Shown here: piece by piece, positions 34,970 to 44,019 of the stretch | How positions within the stretch are numbered: position 1 is the stretch's first letter | How the letters are laid out: each line of letters begins with the position of its first letter | Origin: DATAYA01 sp963754235 | Lineage (GTDB): Bacteria > Pseudomonadota > Alphaproteobacteria > Acetobacterales > Acetobacteraceae | Assembly (NCBI GenBank): GCA_963754235.1 | Contig: CAVWFK010000019.1 | Location: 124,001 to 188,000, forward strand | Reading direction: 5' to 3' | DNA length: 64,000 bases | The notes under the pieces: model-generated | Told to the model about the DNA's origin: nothing | What the model saw: the letters and a program-made list of their open reading frames with translations, nothing else | The model's database searches: none | Position numbers and translations under genes: made by a program

Positions 34970-36434
34970 TTGAGTGGCCCGGCAGCAACTCGGCGAGCAG
35001 CACCTGCCCGCCCCAGCCGCGCACCAGCTCGGCGCCAACCACGCCATCGATCCGATAGTCGGCGCCTTTCACCAGCAGGTCGGGCCGGAGAGTGCGGATC
35101 AGCGCCTCAGGCGTGTTCTCGTCGAACACCACCACGAGATCGACCACGCCGAGGCTCGCCAGCACCGCGGCCCGCGCCGCCTCCGTCTGCACCGGGCGCC
35201 CGTCGCCCTTGAGCCGGGCCACGCTTGCGTCCGAATTCAGCCCGACCACCAGCCGGTCGCAGCGGGCGCGCGCCTGTTCCAGCAATGAGACATGGCCGGG
35301 GTGCAGCAGGTCGAAGCAGCCGTTGGTGAAGCCGGTGCGCCGGCCGCGGCGGCGCCATTGCTCCATGTGCTCGGCCGCTGCCTCGCGGGTGACGATCTTG
35401 CGGGGCGCGCCGCCCGTCGGCGAGACCGCGGCCGAAAGGTCGGCGGCGGTGACGATCGCGGTGCCGACCTTGCCCACCGCGATGCCTGCCGCGAGGTTAG
35501 CGAGACAGGCCGCAACCGGGACCGCAAGTCCGACGGCAACACCGGCGGCGAGGATGGCAACGGCGGTGTCCTTGGCGCCGGAGATGTCATAGACCTCGGC
35601 CGCCTCGGCGGAGAAATGGTGCGGCCCGGTGTCGTCGAGCAGGATCATCCCGCCTTCGCCACGGGTGGTCAGCACGGCGCCGAAGCCATGCGCCGCGCGC
35701 AGCGCCTCGGCGGCGGCGATGACCCCCGCCTCGGTCGAGACGTCGCGGCCGGTCGCGGCGCGCAAGGTAGGGCGATTGGGGGTGATGACGTCGGCGCCCG
35801 CATAGGCGCCAAAGTCCGGGCCGTGCGGATCGACCACGATGCGCCGCCCGGCCGCGCGCGCCGCCGCGATCAGCCGCGGCGCCAGATCGCCCGCCAGCAC
35901 GCTCTTGGCATAGTCAGACAGCACGATCGCGCTCGTCGCCGCCAGTGCGTCCACGGCGATGCGCAGCAGCCGCTCGGCGAGGTGCACAGGAATTGGGGTG
36001 CGCACCTCCTGGTCGGCGCGCAGAAGCTGCTGGCCGAGCGCGATGTAGCGCGTCTTGACGGTGGTGGGCCGGCCGCTCTCGATTAGCAGCCACGGCTCGA
36101 CATTGCTCTGCCCGCCGATTAGCCCGGTGAGATCGGAACCGGCCTGATCGTCACCCACCACCGAGACGAAGGAAACGACGGCGCCGAGTGCCGTGAGGTT
36201 GCGCATCACGTGGCCGGCGCCGCCCGGCATGGTCACCTCGCGCTCGACCGCGACGATCGGGATCGGCGCCTCGGGGCTGATGCGCTGAACGAAGCCGTAG
36301 AGATAGCGGTCGAGCATGGCGTCGCCCACGACGAGGACGCGGGCGCGGGAGAGTTCCGGCAGGGCTGCGAGCAGGGCGGCGTGATCGGGCCCCGCCTCCG
36401 GGCCGCCGGCGGGGAAAGCTGGATGGATCGTCAT
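34908..36434 (-). CDS. hldE: Bifunctional heptose kinase/adenylyltransferase
   Basis: Makes ADP-heptose for lipopolysaccharide core. The kinase half (about 20-330) has RVLVVGDAMLDRYLYG, PGGAGHVMRN and LTTRGEGGMIL; the nucleotidyltransferase half has TGFTNGCFDLLHPGH and LNSDASVARLKGDGRPV. In the kinase signature the usual G-A-G-D is G-A-K-D here (Lys codon at 35571-35573, about residue 288), while the catalytic Asp is kept. The C-terminal residues after GHSITETVAR derive from the neighbouring IS1634 fragment. Start ATG 36434; 508 aa. Confidence 0.92.
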   Translation of the reverse strand: MTIHPAFPAGGPEAGPDHAALLAALPELSRARVLVVGDAMLDRYLYGFVQRISPEAPIPIVAVEREVTMPGGAGHVMRNLTALGAVVSFVSVVGDDQAGSDLTGLIGGQSNVEPWLLIESGRPTTVKTRYIALGQQLLRADQEVRTPIPVHLAERLLRIAVDALAATSAIVLSDYAKSVLAGDLAPRLIAAARAAGRRIVVDPHGPDFGAYAGADVITPNRPTLRAATGRDVSTEAGVIAAAEALRAAHGFGAVLTTRGEGGMILLDDTGPHHFSAEAAEVYDISGAKDTAVAILAAGVAVGLAVPVAACLANLAAGIAVGKVGTAIVTAADLSAAVSPTGGAPRKIVTREAAAEHMEQWRRRGRRTGFTNGCFDLLHPGHVSLLEQARARCDRLVVGLNSDASVARLKGDGRPVQTEAARAAVLASLGVVDLVVVFDENTPEALIRTLRPDLLVKGADYRIDGVVGAELVRGWGGQVLLAELLPGHSITETVARPDPNRHASAGARR

Positions 36435-36796
36435 GCGGCCCACATGCGATTCATGGGCGTTGGCCTACACCGTCGGGCAGAGAGTGGCAAGCGTGGGTGG
36501 TGCGGGTAGTGCTGCCTCATTTGTGGCTGGCCCCCAGCATGCAAGGACTCTCGGAGCGTAAGGGAAGTGAGGGGAAGGACAAGGTCTTGCGGTTCATGTG
36601 TCCGGCCTGTTGGCGCGGCGCCATGGGCGCTGGCCTTGGTGGAATCCGCGGCCCGAGGCCCTGGTCAGTTTGCCGGGATCGAGGTCCCATGAGACACTTC
36701 AGCCCGCATTTCCCGGATGACTACAGACTCTCTTGTGCCATTCAGCCGAATCTGCCATGAATATCGGCGTGTTATTCTCGATTTGGGCGCGCAATC
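36435..36796. other. Upstream region of hldE without a supported gene
   Basis: About 360 bases between the hldE start and the IS1380 remnant. It probably contains the hldE promoter; no clear gene or hairpin was recognised. Confidence 0.3.
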
Positions 36797-37927
36797 ATGG
36801 AACACCCAGCGGGTGAATCGGATGACGGCTTCCTACGGGTCGATTTCGACCGCCGCCTGAAGCTGGAAATTCCATGGCAGGTCGTCTTGCCGGCTACGAG
36901 GACGTCAACGACGCTGACCGCCTTGCACACGATCCGGCAATGCGCGCCCTGGTGGATGTAGCGGGTTGGATCGGCAGGCCGCCTCGACAAGCCAGATGGG
37001 CCGCTTCGAGACGACGTGGCTGACCAACGAGGCCAACCTCGCTACTGTGACCGATCTGCCCGGCGTCTGGATCGACCGGGTGCACGCGCGCAAGCCGCAG
37101 AGCACCATCGTGCTGGATATCGACAGCAGCGTCAGCGAGACGCACGGCGCAGGAAGGCAGCGCTTACAATGGCCATTATGGCTGCACCTGTTATCATCCG
37201 CTGTTCGTGTTCAACCAGTTCGGCGATCTGGAGCGCTGCGCGCTGCGGCCGGGCAACGTGCATTCCGCTGATGGCTGGCGCGACGTGCTGGCGCCGGTCG
37301 CCGCGTGCTACCGGCACAAGATGAAGCGCCGCTTCTTTCGGGGCGATGCTGCCTTCGCCAACCCCGAGGTCCACGAATTGCTGGAACCGGAGGGCTACGC
37401 ATACACCATCCGCCTGCCGGCCAATTCCGTCTTGCAGCAGAGCATCGCGTCGCTGCTGACGCGTCCAGTTGGTCGCCCGCCACATGAGTTGCCCCGCTAC
37501 CACGCTAGCTTCAGCTACCAGGCCGGGTCGTGGAGCCGAGCCCGCCGTGTGGTTGCCAAAGTTGAGTGGCATGCGGGCGAACTGTACCCGCGCGTCGGGT
37601 TCATCGTGACCAACATGACCCGCCCCGCAGAGCGGGTGGTGGCGTTCTACAATCAGCGCGCAACGGCGGAGCAGCACATCAAGGAAGGCAAGAAAGCCGT
37701 GACTTGACCAGTTCTCGTGTCACCGCTTTGCCGCCAATGCCGTGCGGCTGCAGCTCCACGCGCCGGCCTACAGCCTTGCCAACTTCCTGCGCACCTTGGC
37801 GCTCCCCGAGTAGGTCAAGCAGTGGTCACTCACCACCCTGCGCGATCGGGTGGTGAAGATCGGCGCCAAGATCGTCCGGCATGGGCGATCAATCACCTTC
37901 CAGATGGCCGAGGTCTTGGCCGCGTAG
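36797..37927 (+). pseudogene. IS1380-family transposase, several frameshifts
   Basis: Fragments in changing frames follow the IS1380 order: GFLRVDFDRRLKLEI, SQMGRFETTWLTNEANLATV, VLDIDSSVSETHG, FNQFGDLERCALRPGNVHSA, GRPPHELPRYHASFSYQAG, RVGFIVTNMTRPAERVVAFY and finally VRHGRSITFQMAEVLAA. A deletion near 36870 and frame changes near 37140 and 37700, plus a stop near 37810, make it inactive. Confidence 0.85.
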
Positions 37928-38303
37928 GCTGTCGGCAGGAGACGTGCGTCCTGATACCGCCTGATCGGGTCGTATTTTCGGTCGTTCAGCGAGCGCCGAT
38001 CAATAGGCCCCGCCGCAGCCGTAAGCCCTGCGCCGCCGTCGTTGCAGAACACATCAGAGGGCGGTTACGATCCCGTTCGGACGGCCAGATGGGCTGGCTA
38101 TCCGGGGAATGTCGGCTTAGCCTTTTGTGACCAGACAGGGTGTCGCTATGTTCGCCCCGAAGGTCGCTACCAAACAGACGAAAGCGACCACGAGCTCAAC
38201 GAGCACCCTAGACCCGGGTCGCCCTCGGTGGAATTGCGATTGGGGCTTCCGAATCGGGGTGGTGGTATGATTCTGGGGACTCCGGCAGAGACCGGAGGGT
38301 TCG
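37928..38303. other. Spacer between IS1380 and IS630 sequences
   Basis: No supported gene. It should contain the ends of both insertion sequences, but I could not define terminal repeats. Confidence 0.3.
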
Positions 38304-39261
38304 ATGGGCTGGCGGCGGGGGCAGGCTTACGCGCAGGACTTGCGGGATCGGGTATTGGCCGCGGTGGGCGAGCCGATTCGGGCGGTGGCGGCGCGGTTTG
38401 GCGTCAGCCCGTCCTATGTGTCGAAGGTGCATTCGCGACGTCGCAAGACCGGCGAGACCACGCCGGGGCGGCAGCACAACCATGTGGCGCCGCGTTTGGC
38501 GCCGCTCTACGACGCGCTGCGGGCGCGGGTGGCCGAGCAGGCGGACGCGACGATTGCGGAGTTGCGGGGCTGGGTGAAGCGCGAGCATGGCATCGTGGTC
38601 AGCCATCCGGTGATGTGGTCGGCCCTGGCCCGACTGGGCCTGACGCTAAAAAAAACGGTTGCGGGCGGCCGAACAGGACCGCGCCGATGTCGCCGAAGCA
38701 CGCGCCGCATGGGCCGAGCTGATGCCAGAACTCGACACGACCAAGCTGGTTTTTATCGATGAGACTTGGGCCACCACCAACATGGCGCGCACGCACGGCC
38801 GTGCGCCGCGCGGCCAGCGGCTGATCGCCGCGGTGCCGCACGGGCATTGGCATACCACGACCTTTCTGTGCGGCCTGCGCCACGACGGGCTGGTCGCCCC
38901 GCTGGTGCTGGACGGCGCCATCGACGGCCCGTCGTTCCTGGCCTGGGTCGAGCAATTCCTGACGCCGACGCTGACGCCGGGCGACATCGTCATGGCCGAC
39001 AACCTCAGCAGCCACAAAATCGCCGGCGTGCGCGAGGCGATCGAGACGCGGGGCGCCAGCTTATGGTTCTTGCCGTCCTACAGCCCTGATCTGAATCCGA
39101 TCGAACAGGTGTTCAGCAAGCTCAAACGGCTGCTGCGCTCAACCGCTGCCCGAACCGTCGATGCGCTCTGGCAGGCGATCGGCCAACTGCTCAACCAGTT
39201 CGATCCCACCGAGTGCGCCCGCTATCTCCGTCACTGCGGCTATGCACACCCAGGCCGATAA
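38304..39261 (+). mobile_element. IS630-family transposase in two frames joined at an A8 run
   Basis: The first frame (ATG 38304) has the helix-turn-helix part: YAQDLRDRVLAAVGEPIRAV, ARFGVSPSYVSKV. The second frame carries the DDE domain: LVFIDETWATTNM (D), IVMADNLSSHK (D) and SPDLNPIEQVFSKLK (E), to 39261. They meet at eight adenines (38648-38655), where one extra A restores LTLKKKRLRAAEQDRAD. Slippage at such runs is a known expression mode for IS630 elements, so it may be functional. Confidence 0.85.
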
Positions 39262-39476
39262 TGGTCTAGCGCCTAAGCGCTCGATGCTTACGCCGCGACG
39301 ATCAGGGGAGGCGGGATCGAACAAGCAGCCACGCTCACGCGCGGCATTGGAGATCAATAGCCAGCCCAGAGAACCCGACCCTCCGAGAGGCACGGCGAGG
39401 AGCAACATGGGACATCAGCAGTATCCCAATTTTTGCACCAGACCGGACCAACCGACCTGAAGATACATTCCCGCTG

Positions 39477-39686
39477 ACCGAGCCAGGCGTCATCCAGCCG
39501 AAGCCGGCTATCGGGCAGGTCGATGATCCGCTCGAACATGAGGCGCACCGGGTGGCCGACCAAGTGATGCGGATGTCCGACCCGGAACTCTCCCTGACCC
39601 ATGCGCCAGCGCGGCCCAGCCGTAAGTGCGCCACCTGCGAAGAAGAACAGGAAATCCAGAAAAAGTGTACCGCGCCCGCAAAGTGA
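39477..39686 (+). pseudogene. DUF4157-like (eCIS-associated) fragment
   Basis: The frame reads PKPAIGQVDDPLEHEAHRVA, DQVMRMSDPEL and RKCATCEEEQEIQKKC. The H-E-x-x-RVADQVM motif with downstream cysteine pairs is typical of DUF4157 regions, which tag cargo of extracellular contractile injection systems. Only the beginning of such a domain is present and no start is certain. Confidence 0.5.
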
Positions 39687-40363
39687 GGCTAGTCAGGCGC
39701 CCGCGATCGTACATGAAGTGCTTCGCTCCTCGGATTTCTGACCTGGAACGTAAGCAACGGACCGGTGTTCTCGCCGCGCGCGTGGAGCGGAGCCCCTCCT
39801 CCCACGGAATCGCGGTCTTGTCCGGGTTCGGTCGCCGCGGCGAGCGTGCCCTCGCTCGCCACCGCCGACGCGCGGGATTGCGGAGCAGAGGCTCCGGACG
39901 CGCAGCGTCTCGAAGCTGCGCCGTGTCGGACGGACGGTCTCCTCCGCGAAGGCCATCGCCTCTTCGGGCCCGGTTGCGTCAATTGCCGCTGCGAACGCGT
40001 CACGCATGTCGCATGGCCGCCGCGATCGACCCTGTAGAATGATCCAATCCGTTTGCTGGTGGCGGTCGTTGCGCCGAAAGTCTCATGCTATTCTGGCTCA
40101 AGACCGGAACCACACGTCATCGTCGCGCGACGGGGATTCACGTCGATGGTGGAGCGGAAGCAACCTGCGAAACACCTCGGGCGACGAGTGAACCAACAGC
40201 AAAATCTTATCCCTCAGCCGGGGCCGTGTGAGAAAGCCTAAGAGCGTCCCCATCTGATGAAGCTCTACTTCCGCCCGCAACGCCGCGGCTTCTTTCGACA
40301 TGGCGCCCATGATCCACATGCCCCTTGCGTCCGACCGTATGCATTTGACATAGCCAGTCTGAC
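39687..40363. other. Stretch with no supported gene
   Basis: Minus-strand frames at 39693-40007 and 40098-40319 (GTLLGFLTRPRLRDKILLLV) are open but not recognisable. Confidence 0.3.
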
Positions 40364-40632
40364 ACCGTTTCCGAATGACAGCTAGATCGCTCAGCCCAGA
40401 AAAGAGAGACTCCTTAGCAATTCCTTATTGATCTTATCTTTTCTCTGCAAGCGCAGAAGGATGAGGCGGAACTTGGCGCGGCGCCCACCACCGTTCCAAA
40501 TGACAGCAAGATCGTTCAGCCCAGAAAAAACAGGCTCCCTAGCAATTCCTTATTGATAAGCGATTTTGACTTTATCTTTTTTTTCTGCAAGCGCAGAACG
40601 ATGAGGCGGAACATGGCGGTGCCCACCACGTG
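40364..40632. repeat. Tandem direct repeat of about 130 bp
   Basis: Two neighbouring copies: from CCGTTTCCGAATGACAGC (40366) and from CCGTTCCAAATGACAGCAAG (40491). Both contain CAGCCCAGAAAA, TAGCAATTCCTTATTGAT, TCTGCAAGCGCAGAA and GATGAGGCGGAAC. The second copy has a short insertion. It is AT-richer than its surroundings and lies 90 bases before the glycosyltransferase genes, so it may hold their promoter. Confidence 0.7.
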
Positions 40633-40722
40633 TCGCATGGCCGCCGAGCGCACGTCGCTGGAATACCTGTCGCGGCTTGTACCGGCCGTTTGAGATGGAG
40701 AAGATGCTCCGGGAGGTCTCTA

Positions 40723-41700
40723 TTGAGTGCTATCGACACCATCGTTTCGACGGACCTCGGCGCAACGGGCGACGCACCCAGTCCCACGGTCTCGGTTGTC
40801 ATTCCTGCGTACAACGCAGCAGCCACAATTGAGGCGGCCATCCGCAGTGCGCTTGAACAGACGCGGCCGCCAGACGAGATCATCGTCGTCGACGACGGCT
40901 CCTCCGACAACACTGCGGCCATCGTCGCCGCGATGCACCCGGCCATCACGCTCATACGCCAGGCGAATGCGGGCTGTGGCCGGGCGCGAAATACGGGTGT
41001 TCGAAGCGCCCACGGCGACTGGCTGGCGCTGCTTGACGCAGACGATCTCTGGCTTCCGACCAAGTTGGAACGCCAACTACCCGAAACTGCGGATCCACGG
41101 GTCGGCGTGGTCGTGTGCGGCGCGCGCGACAAGGACGGAAGGTCGCTTGGGCGGCGCATCACGTTCGACGACCTTTGGACCAGGAACGGCGCTGCCGTCT
41201 GCTCCGCGCTCGTCCGGCGCAATGCCTTCGCGGCTGCCGGCGGGTTCTGGTCGGAACGCGCCTGCGAGGACTACCACCTTTGGTTACGGCTGACTGCGTC
41301 GGGATGGATCATGGCGAACTGCCCTGAAGACCTCGTCGTCTACGCTCCGACGGTGCAGAGCCTCTCGCGGCAGACCGAGACGTTTGCGGCTGCCGAGGTG
41401 GCCTGCATAACCGACGTCGCCGGGCGGCATGCGATTCCGTCGCAGCGCCTGCACGCGCGTCTGGCAGCCTGTTATCTCAAACATGCGAGATCTGCGATCC
41501 ATAGTAGGAAGCTGTTGCTTGCGAGGCAATTCGTGCGGAGTTCCCTTCGACACGACGTTTCACTCGAGCAGTTCACGCTGTTGCTGGCAACCTATATTCC
41601 GCGACGCCTTCTGGACTGGCGCCGGAGTATGTTGGGGCGGCAAACAGATCATCGAATCACCGGTCCGATACGCGCTGGCCAGCCCTCGTGCCGGAGGTAG
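40723..41700 (+). CDS. Family 2 glycosyltransferase (first)
   Basis: GT-A fold enzyme, 325 residues: VSVVIPAYNAAATIEAAIRS, IIVVDDGSSDNT, and the D-x-D-type LLDADDLW. The second half has ACEDYHLWLRLTASG, the acceptor-side ED motif. TTG 40723 is used because GGGAGG lies seven bases upstream. Adds a sugar to a surface glycan; donor unknown. First of a co-directional group of four. Confidence 0.88.
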   Translation: MSAIDTIVSTDLGATGDAPSPTVSVVIPAYNAAATIEAAIRSALEQTRPPDEIIVVDDGSSDNTAAIVAAMHPAITLIRQANAGCGRARNTGVRSAHGDWLALLDADDLWLPTKLERQLPETADPRVGVVVCGARDKDGRSLGRRITFDDLWTRNGAAVCSALVRRNAFAAAGGFWSERACEDYHLWLRLTASGWIMANCPEDLVVYAPTVQSLSRQTETFAAAEVACITDVAGRHAIPSQRLHARLAACYLKHARSAIHSRKLLLARQFVRSSLRHDVSLEQFTLLLATYIPRRLLDWRRSMLGRQTDHRITGPIRAGQPSCRR

Positions 41701-41703
41701 CTG

Positions 41704-42765
41704 ATGGCCACCATCGATATCATTGTGCCGTGTTACAACTACGGCCACTTTTTGCACTCCTGCATCGACAGCGTTATTGGACAGCAGGAATGTGAGGTGC
41801 GCATCCTCATCGTTGATGATGCGTCGACAGACAACTCATTGGAGGTAGCGCGCAGGATTGCGGCAGAAAATTTCCGCGTGCAGGTGCGTGCGCATGAGAT
41901 AAACCGGGGACACATTGCGACCTACAACGAGGGCATAGACTGGCTCAACGCCGAGTACATGCTGCTCCTGTCGGCCGATGACATCCTCGCTCCCCACGCT
42001 CTGTCCCGCGCGGTAAGCTTGATGGAGGCGAATCCGCGCATCAGCTTTGTTTACGGAACGTCGATCCAGTTCACCGAAGAAGCCGACATCGCGACGAAAC
42101 GGACCGACCGGGTGATTCCAGAGAACACTGCGGAGGCTATGATCGAGGATGGTACTTCCTTCATTCGGCGGGTTTGCGCGAGACCGGACAATCCGGTGGA
42201 AACCGCGACCGCCGTGGTCCGGAGCGCGAAACAGAAGCGGGTAGGTGGCTACCGTCCCGAGCTGCCCCATGCGGGTGACCTCGAGATGTGGCTGCGCCTC
42301 GCCGCGGAAGGCAGTGTCGGCTTCGTTCCCGCGGTGCAGGCCTTCACGCGCATTCACGCCGGAAACATGCGGCACAGGTATAAAGCCGAGCGCATGCAGG
42401 CGGACTACCAGCAGCGGCAGCGTGCCTTCGAGATCTTCTTTGAGATGCGGCCTGGAACACTTAAGGGCGCCGAGGATCTCTCATGGGTTGCTAAACGATC
42501 CTTGGCCGTCGAGGTGCTATGGGCAGCGGCTTGCTGCTTCGAAGAGAAAGATGATCTTGCCGCGGCGCAGCTTGTGGAACTTGCCAAGACCATCGACAGC
42601 TCAATTATCCATACGTCCCTTTGGTGGAAAACAGCCGTCAAGCGGGCTCTTGGCCGGCCGGTGTGGCGGGCAATCGCACCGGTGCTGGCGAGCCTGCGCA
42701 GCAAAGCGTCGGGGCCCCAGGGACGGGGCGCGACCAGCAGCAGCCAGTGCGGAGACGTCCCATGA
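41704..42765 (+). CDS. Family 2 glycosyltransferase (second)
   Basis: The 353-residue protein has IDIIVPCYNYGHFLHSCIDS, ILIVDDASTDNS, LLSADDIL and HAGDLEMWLRLAAEG. It starts three bases after the previous stop and its own stop overlaps the next ATG, giving an operon. The C-terminal 100 residues are helical. Confidence 0.88.
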   Translation: MATIDIIVPCYNYGHFLHSCIDSVIGQQECEVRILIVDDASTDNSLEVARRIAAENFRVQVRAHEINRGHIATYNEGIDWLNAEYMLLLSADDILAPHALSRAVSLMEANPRISFVYGTSIQFTEEADIATKRTDRVIPENTAEAMIEDGTSFIRRVCARPDNPVETATAVVRSAKQKRVGGYRPELPHAGDLEMWLRLAAEGSVGFVPAVQAFTRIHAGNMRHRYKAERMQADYQQRQRAFEIFFEMRPGTLKGAEDLSWVAKRSLAVEVLWAAACCFEEKDDLAAAQLVELAKTIDSSIIHTSLWWKTAVKRALGRPVWRAIAPVLASLRSKASGPQGRGATSSSQCGDVP

Positions 42766-43943
42766 AGGTCCTGCACGTAATGCCCTTCCCCGGTATCGGC
42801 GGTACAGAAGTCGCGACGCGCCGTATCGCAGAAGCCGCACTGCCGTTCGGCGTGCGGAGCTCTGTTTTGTTACTGCAGCCCACAGAGGATCAGATTGCCT
42901 ATTTTGAGGACGCTGGCATTTCCTGCTTAACTGGGTTCAGGCGCCCCGAGCCGAGCTTCGTCCGCGAGGCGCCCCGGTTCCTGCGCGACTCCTGGGCCAT
43001 TGCGCGCACCTGCGCGGCGTACAATGTCGTACACTGCGCCGACGTGTCCGCCGCGTACCACGTTGCTGTGGCGGGTCGGTTGGCGAGGCGCGTAGTTCTA
43101 TGTCACGTCCGCAATCGCGAGGCCAAGCTGCCGCGCCGCAGTCGCATTTTCATCGGCTTGGGAAGCCACTTCGTTTTCGTCTCCGGCGAGACGCGCAGGC
43201 GCTTCCCAATGCGGCTCGCAGACAGTCGGACCAGCATCCTCTACGATGGTATCAACATTCCGGCTCGCATCGGTCGCGATCAGCGGGAAGCAGCCGCCGC
43301 CACCTTGCGCGCGGAATTTGGCCTGCCCGCGGACACGGTAATCGCCGGCATGTTCGCCCGCGTGAACCCACAGAAGGACTATGAAACCCTCATCCAGGCG
43401 GCGGCCATCCTTCGCGACCGGCATCCATCTCTCCGCTTCCTCATCGTAGGCGACAACGATCATGTGCCGCAGAACCGGCAGCATTTCAAAAATGTGCAAG
43501 AGCTTGCCCGCAGCGTCGGCGTGCTGGACCGCTTCGTCTTCACCGGTTTCCGCGACGACGCGCAGCACCTCATGCTCGGTGCCGATATTTGCGTTTTGTG
43601 CAGCCACTTTGAGGGACTTCCCCTCGTCATTATAGAGGCCATGGCGGCGGAGCTACCCTGCGTCGCAACGGCCGTGGACGGCATTCCGGAAGCGTTGACG
43701 GACGGCGTGACGGGGCTGCTGCACGCACATGGCGATGCAACGGCACTCGCGGCCGCCATCGCGCGCCTCGTCAGCCAGCACGACCTTGCCGAGGCGCTGG
43801 CCGTCAACGCGCGCGTTGAAGCGGAGCGGCGCTTCAGTCAGGAGCGCTTCTCCCGAGATTTGCGCGCCCTGTACGCGAAGCTCGCTCGAACTGACGGAGT
43901 CGTCACGCAAGGCCGGATGGGACCCCATCCCGCGCTGACTTGA
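42762..43943 (+). CDS. Family 4 glycosyltransferase
   Basis: GT-B fold, 393 residues: N-terminal MPFPGIGGTEVATRRIAEAA and C-terminal GMFARVNPQKDYETLIQAAA, RFVFTGFRDDAQHLMLGADI, SHFEGLPLVIIEAMAAELPC with the E-x7-E donor motif. Retaining transferase for the same glycan. Confidence 0.92.
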   Translation: MKVLHVMPFPGIGGTEVATRRIAEAALPFGVRSSVLLLQPTEDQIAYFEDAGISCLTGFRRPEPSFVREAPRFLRDSWAIARTCAAYNVVHCADVSAAYHVAVAGRLARRVVLCHVRNREAKLPRRSRIFIGLGSHFVFVSGETRRRFPMRLADSRTSILYDGINIPARIGRDQREAAAATLRAEFGLPADTVIAGMFARVNPQKDYETLIQAAAILRDRHPSLRFLIVGDNDHVPQNRQHFKNVQELARSVGVLDRFVFTGFRDDAQHLMLGADICVLCSHFEGLPLVIIEAMAAELPCVATAVDGIPEALTDGVTGLLHAHGDATALAAAIARLVSQHDLAEALAVNARVEAERRFSQERFSRDLRALYAKLARTDGVVTQGRMGPHPALT

Positions 43944-44019
43944 AAACCGCGCGCATCCTGCGCTAAGCTGCATTGCAGCGCATGACGGCAACGTCGAGGT
44001 CCCTAAGGGCGGAACGCAG

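Noticed and set aside
39693..40007. Minus-strand 104-codon frame
   Set aside because: A short helical start then Arg-rich shadow; no ribosome-binding site or family.
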